This document shows, piece after piece, positions 12,501 to 23,611 of a stretch of 64,000 nt of DNA. The notes under the pieces were generated by a model. That model did no database searches, had not been told where the DNA came from, and saw only the letters and a program-made list of their open reading frames with translations. Numbering within the stretch: position 1 is the stretch's first letter; each line of letters starts with the position of its first letter. Source of the DNA: Pachypanchax playfairii (Eukaryota > Chordata > Actinopteri > Cyprinodontiformes > Aplocheilidae); the NCBI GenBank assembly GCA_006937955.1, contig SSNP01000010.1, forward strand, positions 7,358,719-7,422,718, written 5' to 3'. The position numbers and the translations under genes were made by a program.

Positions 12501-15500
12501 GGCTTTTTAAAGCTCTGCATTGTGACCAGAGTGTTTCAGCTCTTCTACCTTTTACCTGTCTTAATGTGAAAGAGTTCCTTCATGTTCTTCTGACTCACTG
12601 ATTCCACCTCGTTTCAACATCAGCAGCACGAGAACTTCTGTAAACATTAACATGAAGCTGCCGTTTCATCCTGGAATGAACTGATATTAAACTCCCTTCA
12701 ATAATGATGAAGCATCAGGAGTGTCTGATGTGTGAATCATGTTTCAGTCAGTCAGCAGGTTGTTTCCTGTAAAAACTGATCCATTAACTTACAGCTGTCA
12801 GCTGTTCTGTGTCAGAATCTCAGAGTGATGATCGGAGCAGTTTGAGACGTGAAGCTGATTTCTCACATTAAGTAGAACCAGCTCCGGTTCTGTTAGTGTT
12901 CTCCTCCTCTTTAACCTGCTGTAACCAGGTTCTGTGTCTGGTGTTGGTACTGACCTGGATTTGGTTTGAAACTTTCCAAGAACCGGTTGTTTATCCACGA
13001 CCCAGAGAGCCATGACGGAGCCACAGATTGACGTCAGTGGAAACGTCTGTTCCCACAGTGGTTGTTGTGGTTTGAACCTCGTTCTGGTTCAGAGGTCTGT
13101 GACCTGCGATCAGGAGCTGGTTTTACCCTCCGTCCTAAAACCCTCTGGTCTGAAGACGCAGAACCTCTGACCTTAAAGAGAACATGATACTTTACTGTTT
13201 ATAAAACTACAGAAGTAGAATAAATGCTGTTTTTATTACAGAAAGAGACCAAAGTCTGAAGGACAAACTCACTTCCTGTGATTCTCCTGCAGAAAATCAA
13301 TCATTAAAAAAATTAGTACAAACAGCTGATTGTAAAATGTTTAAAGGCAGAAAACTGAGAACGAGTTCAGAGGTTAAACCTGCTGCCTCACGTTAGTCAG
13401 TTTATTCTATAGTTCTGTTTAGAGTTGAGTTTATGGGGGGGGGGGCATCAGATGTCGTCTCACCTTTAACACCTGTTCTAACAGTTAGTGGGTAAAACCA
13501 TCTGTAGCCTGATGTGAAACTGACCGACAGGTCGTCATCTGGACGAGGAGCTCCTTCACAGCACGCTGAACCCCGAGTCCTCCAGAGGACTTCCTGTTGT
13601 GTTTACTGGTCTGTTTCTCTGTCAGCAGCTGATTGTGTGCTCAGTAAATACTGCTGTTGTTATCAGAGCTGCAGTTCATGTGTGAAATCAGGTTCAACTG
13701 TTGCTGCATGAGATGAAAGTCAATCTGTTCTGTGTTAAAGCTTCAGGTGAGGTGGAATCCTTCTGTGCTGATCTGAGCGGGCGACTCAACATCAACACCG
13801 TCGTACGGATGAGTGTGGACAAACTGCACGACCTGCTTTTCTCTGCAGACACTCACTTCATCCAGCATCTCTTCTCTCAGAGACACTTCACAGGTAGGTG
13901 TGCTGCTCCGCCCCCTCAAACGCCACCACACTGCTCCGCCCCCTCAAACGCCACCACACTGCTCCGCCCCCTCAAACGCCACTTCACTGCTCCGCCCCCT
14001 CAGACGCCACCACACTGCTCCGCCCCCTCAGACGCCACCACACTTTCTCTCTTGTGATTTTGCATTGAGCTCGTTTCTCGTCTCTATTGTGTTCTGTAAC
14101 GTTTCTGCAGCGCCCACAAAACTTGCTGTAACTTGTTGCAGGAGACAGAATCCAGTTTTTCCTGTTGGCATGTTGATGGTTACAGATCAGTGTTTTGATT
14201 CTGCTGCTTTCTGGACTGTTCAGGCTCCCGTCCGTGGACACAGTCTCCATCGTTCACCTGCGTGTTTCATGTTTATACCTTTTAGACTTGTAGCAGGTTG
14301 TGTGGATCCACATGAATAAGAAAACCACACCCACAAAGTGTAAATGTGTTTAGTGTGAAAATGTTCCAGCTGGTGGGGGGGGGGGGGGGGGTCATGTGGT
14401 CAGTATTCTGAGCTGAACAGTTTAATTCCATACATGCTGTTTTCCTTCATGTATGTAGTTTATTTCAAGTCTGAACTTCTTCATAGTATATTTGTTTTCT
14501 CGTGTACGTCTGAAAGCTCTTGTGACTGAGTAGGACGTGTTTTAGTCTGCATGTGGAGGATCAGTCCCTCGTCCCTGGTGTCCCTGATCCTTGTTCTACA
14601 TGTCCCTGTTGTTTCTTTCATTCATAAACCCTCACTTCCTGTTCCTGAGACATCACAGCTTCTGTTGTTTCCACAACTCGCTCATCATTCTGGTCTCTCC
14701 TGCAGACCTGTCGGTGGGTGAGTGGCAGCCAGACGGCAGCAGCGGGACCACCAGTCGTGTCCTGAGTTACACCATCGCTCTCAACAACCCCCTTGGACCT
14801 AAAACCGCCCCCGTGGTGGAGACGCAGGTCAGATTCTGTTTTATTTCTACACATGACACAGACACAGACGTGTCAGAGATAAGTCTGAATTAACAGACAG
14901 GTTTATAAAAGATTTGTCTAACAGGAAGTGACAAGTTTATCTGACCTTTTAACCTCCACATCACTTCCTGTTAACAGACATTACATAAAAGCTGCTCTCG
15001 TGGCGAGTGTTACGTGGTGGACTCGGAGGTCCTCACCTCTGGCATCCCGTACCAGGACTACTTCTACACCATCCACAGATACTGTCTGACCTCCATCAAC
15101 AAACACAAGAGTCGACTCAGGTGAGTTCCTCTGTAGTGTGTAACTGTTATAAAGAACCTGCAGTCAGCTGCATGGGAGCAGACTGTTCTCCTATCGAGCT
15201 CATCGGGCTGTTTTAAATATGTTTATTTAACAAATAAAAGAAGAAGAAAGAAGCATCTAGAAGCAAACAGCTGATGGAGTCGCACCTTGCTGCTGATGCA
15301 TGAATGTGTCTCTACCTGAGTGAGAATAGTAAATATTAGATCTTTGTAGATGTTGTTGAGGATCAGTCAGTGTGTTTTAAAAGTTACTCAGAGAAGAAGA
15401 AGAAGAGCTGCTGCTCTTCAAACCCATTAAAACACCACCTGCAGACGAGTTTTCAGGTTTGTTTACCTGTAACGTGTTTTCTGTTGACAGGATTGAAACG

Positions 15501-17560
15501 TTCTGCAGGTTTTTTCTGGTTATGACGGAGTCGTGTACAGCTGATCAACAAGCAGGTTCCTCGACTCGATGACTGTTGACTTTCTGATAACAAACAGTTT
15601 GTGATTAGATAAGGAACAAAGACGAGAGCGAGCTAATGATTTTTATTTCTACTGAACATAGTGAAGTTGTAAACGCTGACAGATGATCAGATTATAAACC
15701 TGAGTGTCTGATCAGTGCAGACTTCATATGTTCCTCATGGTTTACAACATGTAGCAGCTGATGGTTCTAACCAGCAGTATGACGTAGAGCTCTTAGTTTC
15801 CAGGTTCTTGTTCACGTGGCGCTGGACTTAAAATCCACATCACAGGATCAAAGGTGTTCTGCAGAGATGTTAAACATTCACAGAAGACAGGTTTCTGCTC
15901 TGACGCTCGTCTCAGGCTGTAATTAGCTGTGAGAAGTGTTCGTGTGAATAACGGATGCAGCTGATGCAGCTGAGCTGCTCTCTGAGGCTCAGAATCAACA
16001 GACTGACTGTGGAAGAAGCTTCGAACTTTAAGTGACACGGAGACGCAACACGGCTGCAACACGTTCAGCGATCAGCTGTTACTCTGTTTTAGATTCTGTC
16101 ACAATAGTTTCACAGTGATGAATTTCCTCGTCACAGAACGTGTGCGTGTCCAGGTACACGCATAAATTAATGTGACTCAAAACAGCAAAACTTCATGTTT
16201 CACTTCCTGCAGCGGCTGGTTTCTGTTTTCAACACAGTTTAACCAGAGAACATTGTTAAAACACACGTTTCCTATAGACACTGTGTTAGAGTGTACACGG
16301 GTGTAACACGGTTACAACACGGGTGTAGCACGGTTACAGCACGGGTGTAGCACGGTTACAGCACGGGTGTAGCACGGTTACAGCACGGGTGTAGCACGGT
16401 TACAGCACGGGTGTAACACGGTTACAGCAAGGGTGTAGCACGGGTGTAGCACGGTTACAGCACGGGTGTAACACGGTTACAGCACGGTTACAGCACGGGT
16501 GTAACACGGTTTACAGCACGGTTACAGCACGGGTGTAACACGGTTACAGCACGGGTGTAGCACGGGTGTAACACGGTTACAGCACGGGTGTAGCACGGGT
16601 GTAACACGGTTACAGCACGGGTGTAACACGGTTACAACACGGGTGTAACAGTGTGTTGTGTCCCGTCTGTCCAGGGTGTCCTCAGAGATCTGCTACAGGA
16701 AGCAGCCGTGGAGTTTGGTTAAAGCCCTGATAGAGAAAAACACCTGGAGCGGCATCGAAGAATATTACAGACACGTGGGTGAGTCTGACGTGACGCGCAC
16801 GGGCCGAGCAGGTTTTCTATCCTAACCTCCAGAGTCTGTTCTGTTCTCACTCCTTCATTCACCTTCTCCCTCCAGAGAATGAAGTGTGCAAGCTGGAGAC
16901 GCTGCTGCAGACGGAGGTTTCCGTGGTAACCACAGCCGAAGCTGTGGGTGCAGACGCCACCAAGACCCCGCCTGCCCTGCGGCGCAGAAAACGCCACTGC
17001 TCCCGGCGGCAGGGTGATAAGGAGAGGGAGGGGGGCGGCTTGGACTCCGGGGACCGAGGAGATCGAGGAATTGGAGAGGACAGAGACCGCAGAGAAACCA
17101 GTAAGTCAGCTGATGCACATGTGCTCTGCTGCCCCCTGGTGGCTGGATGTGATGTTTACAGCAGAACACTTCCAAATTTTATGTTTGTGTAAATACTTAA
17201 AACTCAGTGTTTAAATATTTGAAAACCTTCAGTCACCGTGAGGTAACTGTGTTAAATTAATCAGCATGCACCACTGTGCAAAAGTCTTCATCAGGTCCTG
17301 GTTTTCCTCTGAGAACCTTTTGATTTAGACCTTTTTGTAGATAAAAGTTATGGACTGATTAAGACTTCTGCACAGCATTGAAGAGAAAAATGAAATTGAA
17401 GGATTCTGTGACATGGAACCCTTGAGGTGGAAGGTTGTGAATCAGGTCTCGTTTCCTGTTTTCAGACACTCCGTTCATGAAGCTGGGCGAGCGCGCACGA
17501 GGAGGAGGACCGAGCAGCATCTCCACCATCCTCCTCATCGTCAGCTTCATGTGAGCTCCC

Positions 17561-17618
<58 letters not shown>

Positions 17619-19327
17619 AGCGCCCCCTCTGGCTGTCTGTTCCTGCATCTTTCTACAGTCACATGACTGTTATATAAGAGAAGAAGCTTCTAAAGTTGCA
17701 CACAGTGTGTTTGTGTAGTTCAGGGCTTCATCTTATTCTTTGTGACCCACAGAACTCTCTAGGGTTCTGATCCGGATCACTTTAGTTCTGTCTGGTTTGA
17801 TTTGTTTTGCTCACTAACAGCTTATATCGCCTCTTTTTCCTTGTCTGCATTTCTTCTTGTGCGTAGGATCTGTATCAGGTACGAGGTTTTTCACCACCGG
17901 CTGCTTCAATGTGACGATGTGAATGAAAACCTTCCATCTGATTTAGTTTCTGTGCTTTTTGATCAAATGTGGCTGTTTCTGCAACATCTGGTTTTCCTTT
18001 TCGTTCAACACAAATATTCCAAACATCAGCCTCACTCGTCCTGCGTGTGCGTGTGACACCCTGTTGTGTGGAAACGTGCAGGTTTTCCCGTGTGTGTGTT
18101 GCTGCAGCTCGAAGCAGAGCGGGACGTTTTACACTCATCTGAAAACGTTTCCGTGTCGACCTGAAAGAACTGGACGCACTGCAGGTTAAAAACACATGTA
18201 AACGCAGGCGTGTGTGACCCAGAGACGTTCCAGCGAGAGAAGTCCAGCTGATGAGTCTGATTCTTTCACACGTTTCTGTTTTAAAACAACAATAATTCCC
18301 AAACTTGAGTTCAGAGTTTAGCTGCTTTTTAGTTTTTATACAAATCAGAAAATGATTCTGACCAGCAGGTGGCAGACGTGTCGGAGGACAGTTGCTACGG
18401 CAGCCCGGATGTCCAAACAGGAACCGAGCAGCGTGTGTTCCATCAGGAGGGTGTTGAGAAGAACATTGGGAGAGTTTAGATGTGTTTTCTGAGCTGCAGT
18501 GCGTTTGAGTCATCAGCACCACACATGGCTCCGCCCACAGGTGGCTGCGGCCCCGTTTGTCAAACCAGCAGCACACATGGCTCCGCCCACAGGTGGCTAA
18601 AGGTCTGATTGGATCCTGAAGGAGCTCCTGAGTTCAGGGCTGATGGCGTGTGTGATGCTGGACTGTTCCTGCTCCTTGTTCTGTGTGTTTGAAGAACCCT
18701 GGAAAGGTCCTGAGCTGTTGTTCTGACTGTGTGTTTGTTTGTGTCCGAACCCGTCAGTCTGGTGGTTCTGGTGGCGCTCAACATGCTGCTGTTCTACAAG
18801 CTGTACGCTCTGGAACGAGCCGCTCACACACTGGAGAGGTGGCACTCCTACTCTGTGACGGACAGGTAAACTCACCACACACAGGAACAGAACCCCGACC
18901 CAGTCCGACCCGGTCCGACCCAGTCCGACCCGGTCCTCGTCTCACATCAGTCAGGCATTCCTGTAACGGGTCCTGATCACTAGTTCTCCAGAACTTTCTG
19001 AAGGTGTTTTCTTCACTATGTGTTCTTGTTCCCATCAGCCCGTTGCCTCAGACGGCGGGGGAGTGGGCTCAGGTTCTACACCTTCAGAGACAGTTTCACC
19101 AGGCGCAGCTCAGTAAGTGGCAGCAGATCCTGCAGTCCTCCGTCACGCTCCTGGACCAGGTGAGTCCAGAGAACTGATGCCTGTTGGCTGCTGACCGTCA
19201 ACAGCTCCTGTCTCACTTCCTGTTTGTCCCCCAGATGAAACAATCGTTGGAAAAACTCCACCGGAACATCGTGGTCTCAGAGACGCAGCAGGATCCGTCT
19301 GTTGACTCGCTCACAGAGTCTGAGTGA
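6407..19327 (+). CDS. gramd1a: Gramd1a (Aster-A) ER-anchored cholesterol transporter
   Basis: Coding exons: 6407-6414, 8283-8502, 8988-9008, 9094-9178, 9913-10016, 10130-10225, 10420-10500, 11266-11384, 11581-11860 (or to 11881), 12290-12443, 13747-13893, 14706-14827, 14978-15120, 16675-16778, 16876-17100, 17466-17550, 17867-17878, 18758-18865, 19039-19159 and 19235-19327. All phases agree and give about 775 aa (human about 724). Domains: disordered Ser-rich N-terminus; GRAM domain about 90-205 with SWYNVLSPTYKQRNEDF, LSENWLCFYSNIFRWE and FFTSFGARDR; Ser/Pro-rich linker 246-389; ASTER (VASt) sterol-binding domain about 390-561 with PYQDYFYT and YRKQPWSLVK; basic RRRKRH patch; one transmembrane helix about 656-684; short C-terminal coiled segment. 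The family sits in the ER, recognises plasma-membrane phosphatidylserine and cholesterol through GRAM, and moves cholesterol to the ER. GRAMD1A is favoured over GRAMD1B by TLSPKELWH and the SLEKLH tail. scn1b lies tail to tail downstream. Confidence 0.92.
7207..7333. repeat. short tandem array of CCGGTCCAGGACCAGAAGC units
   Basis: Four to five imperfect copies of a roughly 29-base unit containing CCGGTCCAGGACCAGAAGCC lie in gramd1a intron 1. The last two copies are nearly identical, which suggests recent duplication. The unit contains the partial palindrome GGTCCAGGACC. Confidence 0.8.
10023..10062. repeat. 11-bp tandem repeat next to the gramd1a exon 5 donor
   Basis: Three to four copies of GCACGCACCGT lie within the first 50 bases of gramd1a intron 5, starting only about 7 bases after the donor at 10017. 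Small and CpG-rich. Confidence 0.75.
10739..10929. mobile_element. 191-bp foldback (MITE-like) element
   Basis: The left end reads AGTCCAGTCCTCCAGGACC, followed by ATCCTGCAGGTTTTCCATG. The right end, reverse-complemented, reads AGTCCAGTCC followed by ATCCTGCAGGTTTTACATG. The two arms match over about 40 bases and the element can fold into one long hairpin with a central loop carrying CAGCTCCAGCACACCTGA. From memory, near-identical palindromes centred on AATCCTGCAGGTTTT are common across teleost genomes. It has no coding capacity and is probably a non-autonomous DNA transposon relic in gramd1a intron 7. Confidence 0.75.
13903..14042. repeat. 28-bp GC-box-containing minisatellite, 5 copies
   Basis: Five copies of a 28-base unit, CTGCTCCGCCCCCTCAAACG plus CCACCACA, begin about 10 bases after the gramd1a exon 11 donor (13894). 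Each unit carries CCGCCCC, an Sp/KLF-type GC box. Copies differ at one to three positions (AAACG or AGACG, CACCACA or CACTTCA). Confidence 0.9.
14375..14391. repeat. G17 homopolymer in gramd1a intron 11
   Basis: A run of 17 G sits in intron 11, followed by TCATGTGG. A similar G13 run at 9220-9232 (intron 4) is followed by TCATGTGA. Long G runs recur through this window and are likely sites of assembly or length error. Confidence 0.85.
16296..16655. repeat. 22-bp minisatellite filling the 3' end of gramd1a intron 13
   Basis: About 15 copies of a 22-base unit, GGGTGTAGCACGGTTACAGC plus AC, with GTAG/GTAA variants and some half-unit deletions. The array stops only about 20 bases before the AG of exon 14 (16674), leaving a very short pyrimidine stretch (TGTCCCGTCTGTCCAG) as the acceptor region. 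The branch point must lie in that gap or inside the array. Confidence 0.93.
17272..17377. mobile_element. 106-bp palindromic MITE-like element
   Basis: The left end CACTGTGCAAAAGTCTT and the right end AAGACTTCTGCACAGCA are inverted copies (15 of 17 positions), bounding an AT-rich interior with no coding capacity. Palindromes with CTGTGCAAAAGTCTT ends are, from memory, widespread in fish genomes. It sits in gramd1a intron 15. Confidence 0.7.
17563..17616. repeat. (GT)n microsatellite just downstream of the gramd1a exon 16 donor
   Basis: About 26 GT dinucleotides begin roughly 13 bases after the exon 16 donor GTGAGC (17551). They supply many extra GT dinucleotides next to the true splice site. 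Confidence 0.95.
17867..17878 (+). CDS. gramd1a: 12-nt microexon encoding the core of the Gramd1a transmembrane helix
   Basis: Between exon 16 (ends 17550, phase 2) and exon 18 (starts 18758) the transmembrane helix lacks four residues. The only matching segment is GATCTGTATCAG at 17867-17878, flanked by an acceptor (CTTGTGCGTAG) and a donor (GTACGA). Inserted, it gives Met-Ile-Cys-Ile-Ser in frame and aligns with the human ...VICVSLI... core of the GRAMD1A helix (from memory). Skipping it keeps the frame but shortens the helix by four residues. Confidence 0.85.
18518..18598. repeat. two direct copies of an ACACATGGCTCCGCCCACAG motif
   Basis: Two near-identical copies of about 30 bases (ACACATGGCTCCGCCCACAG followed by GTGGCT) lie about 48 bases apart in gramd1a intron 17. 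A further small 22-base array alternating GACCCAGTCC and GACCCGGTCC lies at 18897-18936 in intron 18. Confidence 0.75.
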
Positions 19328-19890
19328 AGACTGAACCATCCAGAATCCTCCAGAACCACCCAGACCCACCATGATGGTCCACTCCATTTAAGAATCAGAC
19401 ACTCCGGCGTTCTGGGTGGGACATTACCCACAACTCTCCTCTCCTGACTGACTTGAAATTAGCATCAGACGCCTTCAGCTTCAACCTGTGAGAAGCTTCC
19501 AGAACCACAGCAATAATCATCTGTACAGAATGCATGGAAACGGGTCACTGGTGGGCCCGTTCACTCCACCTGTCAATCATTTGTAGACCATCACAGACTC
19601 CTCCTCCAACTGGCTGCATTTCACTGGGATCAACACGACGTTTGGACCGAGACATCTGGAGACGTCCGAGTGGACAAGACGGACTTCACGCCTTTCCCCA
19701 GCCGTCGGCTCGGACAGAACTCTGCTTCTCGGACCGTGGCAGTATTTATTATTACCTCTGAAGTCTCGTCCTGCTCTGAAGAAGTCATGTGATGGCTGTG
19801 TTGTCTTCTGATTGGCTGTTATGTTTCGGACCAACAGGAACTGAGAACGAAAAACTGGTCGCAGCAATAATAAAAAATCCAGTTTGTTCA
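19328..19890 (+). other. gramd1a: gramd1a 3' untranslated region with poly(A) signal
   Basis: After the stop at 19325-19327 there are about 540 bases without exon structure, ending in AATAAA at 19869-19874 (preceded by an overlapping AATAAT). This is the first good polyadenylation hexamer downstream of the stop. The next 300 bases are a GT-rich tandem array, so the transcript most likely ends near 19890. Confidence 0.6.
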
Positions 19891-19920
19891 GAATGTTTCA
19901 GGAAATGTAACGAGAATATT

Positions 19921-20237
19921 AGTGTGAGCGTGCATGTACGTGTGAGCGTGAGTGTGTAGGTGTGTGAGTGCATCTGAGCGTGTGCCTGTGTGTTGGTGTG
20001 TGAGTGCATGTGTGTGAGCGTGCGTGTGAGTGTGTTGGTGTGTGCGTGCATCTGAGCGTGTGCATGTATGTGAGCGTGCATATGAGTGTGTTGGTGTGTG
20101 AGTGCATCTGAGCGTGTGCCTGTGTGTTGGTGTGTGAGTGCATGTGTGTGAGCGTGCGTGTGAGTGTGTTGGTGTGTGAGCGTGCATGTGAGTGTGTGCC
20201 TGTGTGTGAGCGTGCATGTGAGTGTGCGTGTGTGTGA
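19921..20237. repeat. GT-rich minisatellite with an internal higher-order duplication
   Basis: The array is built of GTGAGCGTGCATGTGAGTGT-type units. About 80 bases starting near 19963 recur almost unchanged about 134 bases later (near 20097), so the array has a higher-order period on top of the short unit. The reverse strand is open over much of its length as His/Thr-rich sequence, which is a repeat artefact. It lies just past the gramd1a poly(A) signal. Confidence 0.85.
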
Positions 20238-21130
20238 CTCTTCACTGTTACAGTGTTACATGTTTCATATCAGTGTTTGTTTTTGTTTATTTCTTCATGT
20301 TTTTGTCCCGTTTCATCCGACCCGACTCAAATGGACCAAGCAGAACTTTCAGTTCCAGATGAAGAACAAGGGAAACTGCAGTGAAGTTTATATTCTTTGT
20401 GACATTAATCAGAATCACTTCTTATGTTTTCTGTCATCGTTGGGATTCTTCTTGTCTCTGATGTAGAAGCAGATCCTCGCTCTCTCTCTCGCTCGTCCCG
20501 TTGCGTTTGTGTGTGTCGGAGTTCGCGGCTGCAGAAGCATGTGGGCCCTGCTGTGCACGGCCGGCCGCTGACAACTGAAAGCTGTGGTATTTATTTGGAG
20601 AGAATGAGAAGCAGAGATGAGAATGTAACTCTGATTGTACCCGGCGACGTGAAGACAAATGAAAATGCTTCAAACCTTCACTGTTCTCGAGTCTCTGTGT
20701 GTCTTTTGGCTCATTTTTCTGTCAGTTTTTCAATTATTGTCTAAAGAAGTAAATATTAAATATTACAAATATGTCACACTGAGCTGAGAATGAAAAGCTG
20801 AACGTTTTATCTGTTCTAGAATCTGAGTTGTGATCCATAAAAATCCAATCTGAATGTTTAATCAGACACTTTTTGTTTCACATAATGAAGTTTTTTTATA
20901 TGATGTGACTCAAAACGATGAACGTAGTTACATAAAAAACAAAATACAGACAAATAATGTTCTTTAAGAGTAGAAAAACAACAAAATCACAACTTAAACT
21001 GGGAAAACTTAAATGGAAAATTCCACAAAAATCAGGAACAGAAACAAAAAAACTGGGTTCAGAAACCAGACCAGAAGTTTGGACAGATGGATTCAAATGA
21101 TGTTGAACTTAAAAAGCCAGTCAGGTGTTG
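20238..21130. other. intergenic stretch between gramd1a and scn1b
   Basis: No exon with homology or good splice signals is seen on either strand. This is ordinary unique sequence with AT-rich patches after 20700. The missing last exon of scn1b should lie somewhere between here and 23611, but I could not find it. Confidence 0.5.
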
Positions 21131-21134
21131 ATGG

Positions 21135-21573
21135 GGGAGGATCGGATCGGGCTGCAGGTTGGTGGGGGAGGATCGGATCGGGCTGCAGGTTGGTGTGGGA
21201 GGATCGGATCGGGCTGCAGGTTGGTGGGGGAGGATCGGATCGGGCTGCAGGTTGGTGTGGGAGGATCGGATCGGGCTGCAGGTCGGTGGGGGAGGATCGG
21301 ATCGGGCTGCAGGTCGGTGGGGGAGGATCGGATCGGGCTGCAGGTCGGTGGGGGAGGATCGGATCGGGCTGCAGGTCGGTGGGGGAGGATCGGATCGGGC
21401 TGCAGGTCGGTGGGGGATGATCGGATCGGGCTGGGGGTTGGTGGGGGAGGATCGGATCGGGCTGCAGGTCGGTGGGGGAGGATCGGATCGGGCTGCAGGT
21501 CGGTGGGGGAGGATCGGATCGGGCTGCAGGTCGGTGGGGGAGGATCGGATCGGGCTGCAGGTCGGTGTGGGAG
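21135..21573. repeat. 31-bp G-rich minisatellite, 14 copies
   Basis: Fourteen head-to-tail copies of a 31-base unit, GATCGGATCGGGCTGCAGGT followed by CGGTGGGGGAG, nearly all identical; variants are T for C in GGTTGG and GTGTGGGAG for GTGGGGGAG. Copy 10 is the most diverged. Because 31 is not a multiple of 3, each frame passes through all three phases, yet no stop occurs in three + frames or in at least one - frame, producing long spurious ORFs of Gly/Arg- or Pro/Ser-type repeats. Confidence 0.96.
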
Positions 21574-23611
21574 GAGCCTTTGGTCAGAAAAGACTCGGAG
21601 ACGGGGGTTTCTGTGACTCTGTGTTTTCTTTATTGTGCTAAGCAACATTTTTACGGCTACTCATGAAGAGAAAAGTGCAGTTTGAGCTCCTGAAAGAAAA
21701 ACAAGCAGCTTGATTCCAGCTGCTGTTTCATCTGCAGGAAACTCAAACAGGGAATCAAATGGATTTTCTGTTTTTACAGGTTGTTTACAGCTTTTTCTTT
21801 GTTCCATCAAACAACATGCAAATAATCTGGATTAAACATGAGAATCTGATATAAAGACGTGCAGAGCGGCAGTAATCTGCTGTTCACTGTAAACCTGGAT
21901 TTCACCAGTTTCTGAGGCACGTTGGACACGTTTAGAGGAGCGTTGCTCCCCGGCAGGGACGTCACACTAACTGCACAAGCCCTTAGTTTCTACACCCTCG
22001 TCAGGTGAAAGTTTCCATGCTGACAAACTCGTTATCATTTTAAACTGAAGCTCGTGATGAAGAGGAGGCCTCGGCTGGTTTTTACAGGAAGTTGCCAGGT
22101 TTCTTTTCAACCCAGATGTTACAAACTTCCTGTTTCGCAGCAGAAACTGAAACATGTCTGCTTGTTGTTGTCGAGCTATTCAGGATGTAAACAACAACAA
22201 CAACACGGGGTTCAGAACCCTCCAGGTTTCAGACGGTATCAAAAACTTTCTTCATGACTTTTTTGTGCTGATTATCGATGATCAGCATCTGCTGCTGGCA
22301 GCAGAATAAATCACAGGATTAAACTCTCAGATTCAAACTTCTAGTGAATTTTGGAGACTGAAACGTTCAGTGACGTCACGTTAGTGTAAAACGTCTTTTT
22401 GAAAGTTCAGAGAAAAGTTTGTAAATTTTGCAGCATTTTTTCCACCATGTTTAAAACCTGTTTGGTTACAAAGAGGAAATGAAAAATGATGAAATGTTTG
22501 TAAATTGAACGTTTGCAGCAGAAGTTCTGCAGAGAACCAGCTGCACTGACGTGGATCCGGTACCTTTAATTTAAACCACTAGGTGTCGCAGTTTGTTCAC
22601 TTTTATCCTGTAAATTAACATTTTGAGTTAAATCTGTTAATCCCACTGTTCAATTTATTCATTTTTGGCTTTATTAATTGTAATAAAAATGTAGATTTTT
22701 AGTTTTTTTCTTTAAATAAAAAAATGCAGAAAAATTCTAATATTTTTAAACAGTTTAGTTTTTCTTTAATTTGACATTAGAGTAAGTGAGGAGGGTTAGA
22801 GTTCAATGAAACACAGAAAAGGATCATTAGAAATGTCACATTAGATGGTTGTTCACATGCAATATGGAAACTATAGTGTGGTGTGAACTATAATGTGTTT
22901 ACAACATGTTCAATGATGATGTGAGTATTTACAGCTCAGCTCTCCTCCTGTGGAACCTGATGCATCTGGTTCGGTGCTTGTGTTGAACTACAGTTCAGTC
23001 CTTTAATTCTGCTGCAGAGTTGCATTAAAAAACTTTCTGCAGATCCGTGTCCTGGTTTTTACTTCCATCACATGAAGAGGACGGTGGGAGGTGAGTGACT
23101 GTGGGAGGCGGCTGTGGAAGTCCTTAAAGAAGCTGCTTTTGATTCTTCGTGGACCTGATGGTTGAAGGAAAGAGAAGTAAGATGTGACAAAGATTTTCAT
23201 CTTGTACAGACATGAACGCAGCGTGCATGAAGAGGACTCATCCCAGTTTACTGTAACCAGAAGGTTCAGATGAACAGACACAATATAAACCTGAACATGA
23301 AGCTGCAACACTCAGGTGAGAAGTTATTAATATAACAAGAGAAGAATTAGTGAGAATCCAGACCTACCAGGTTCATTCAGCTACCTGCACACCTGCACAG
23401 TTATCTTTACTCTCTGATGCTATAGCTAAATACTCCGCCCTGCAGGTGGAAACAAGAAAAGCAGGAAAGATCAGAACATGTTTACTAAGTTCAAAGAGAC
23501 AGACTGAAACAGCTTGTGTTACTGCAGGAGGGAAAAGCCAGCAGGAGGAGGACGCGGGGACATTTGGTCTGCTCAGTAGGATCTGGACATGAAGAGGTAG
23601 AAGCTACTCAC

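Noticed and set aside
19888..20245. His/Thr-rich open frames of about 100 codons on the - strand
   Set aside because: Direct translation of the GT/CA-rich minisatellite.
21121..21648. 175-codon open frame on the - strand and about 160-codon frames on the + strand
   Set aside because: They follow the 31-bp minisatellite exactly and change phase with each unit; there is no start context, splice support or domain.
23500..23531. Possible scn1b last exon on the - strand after CCCTCCTGCAG
   Set aside because: The acceptor is good and the phase fits, but the resulting ten-residue tail has no similarity to the conserved beta-1 C-terminus.
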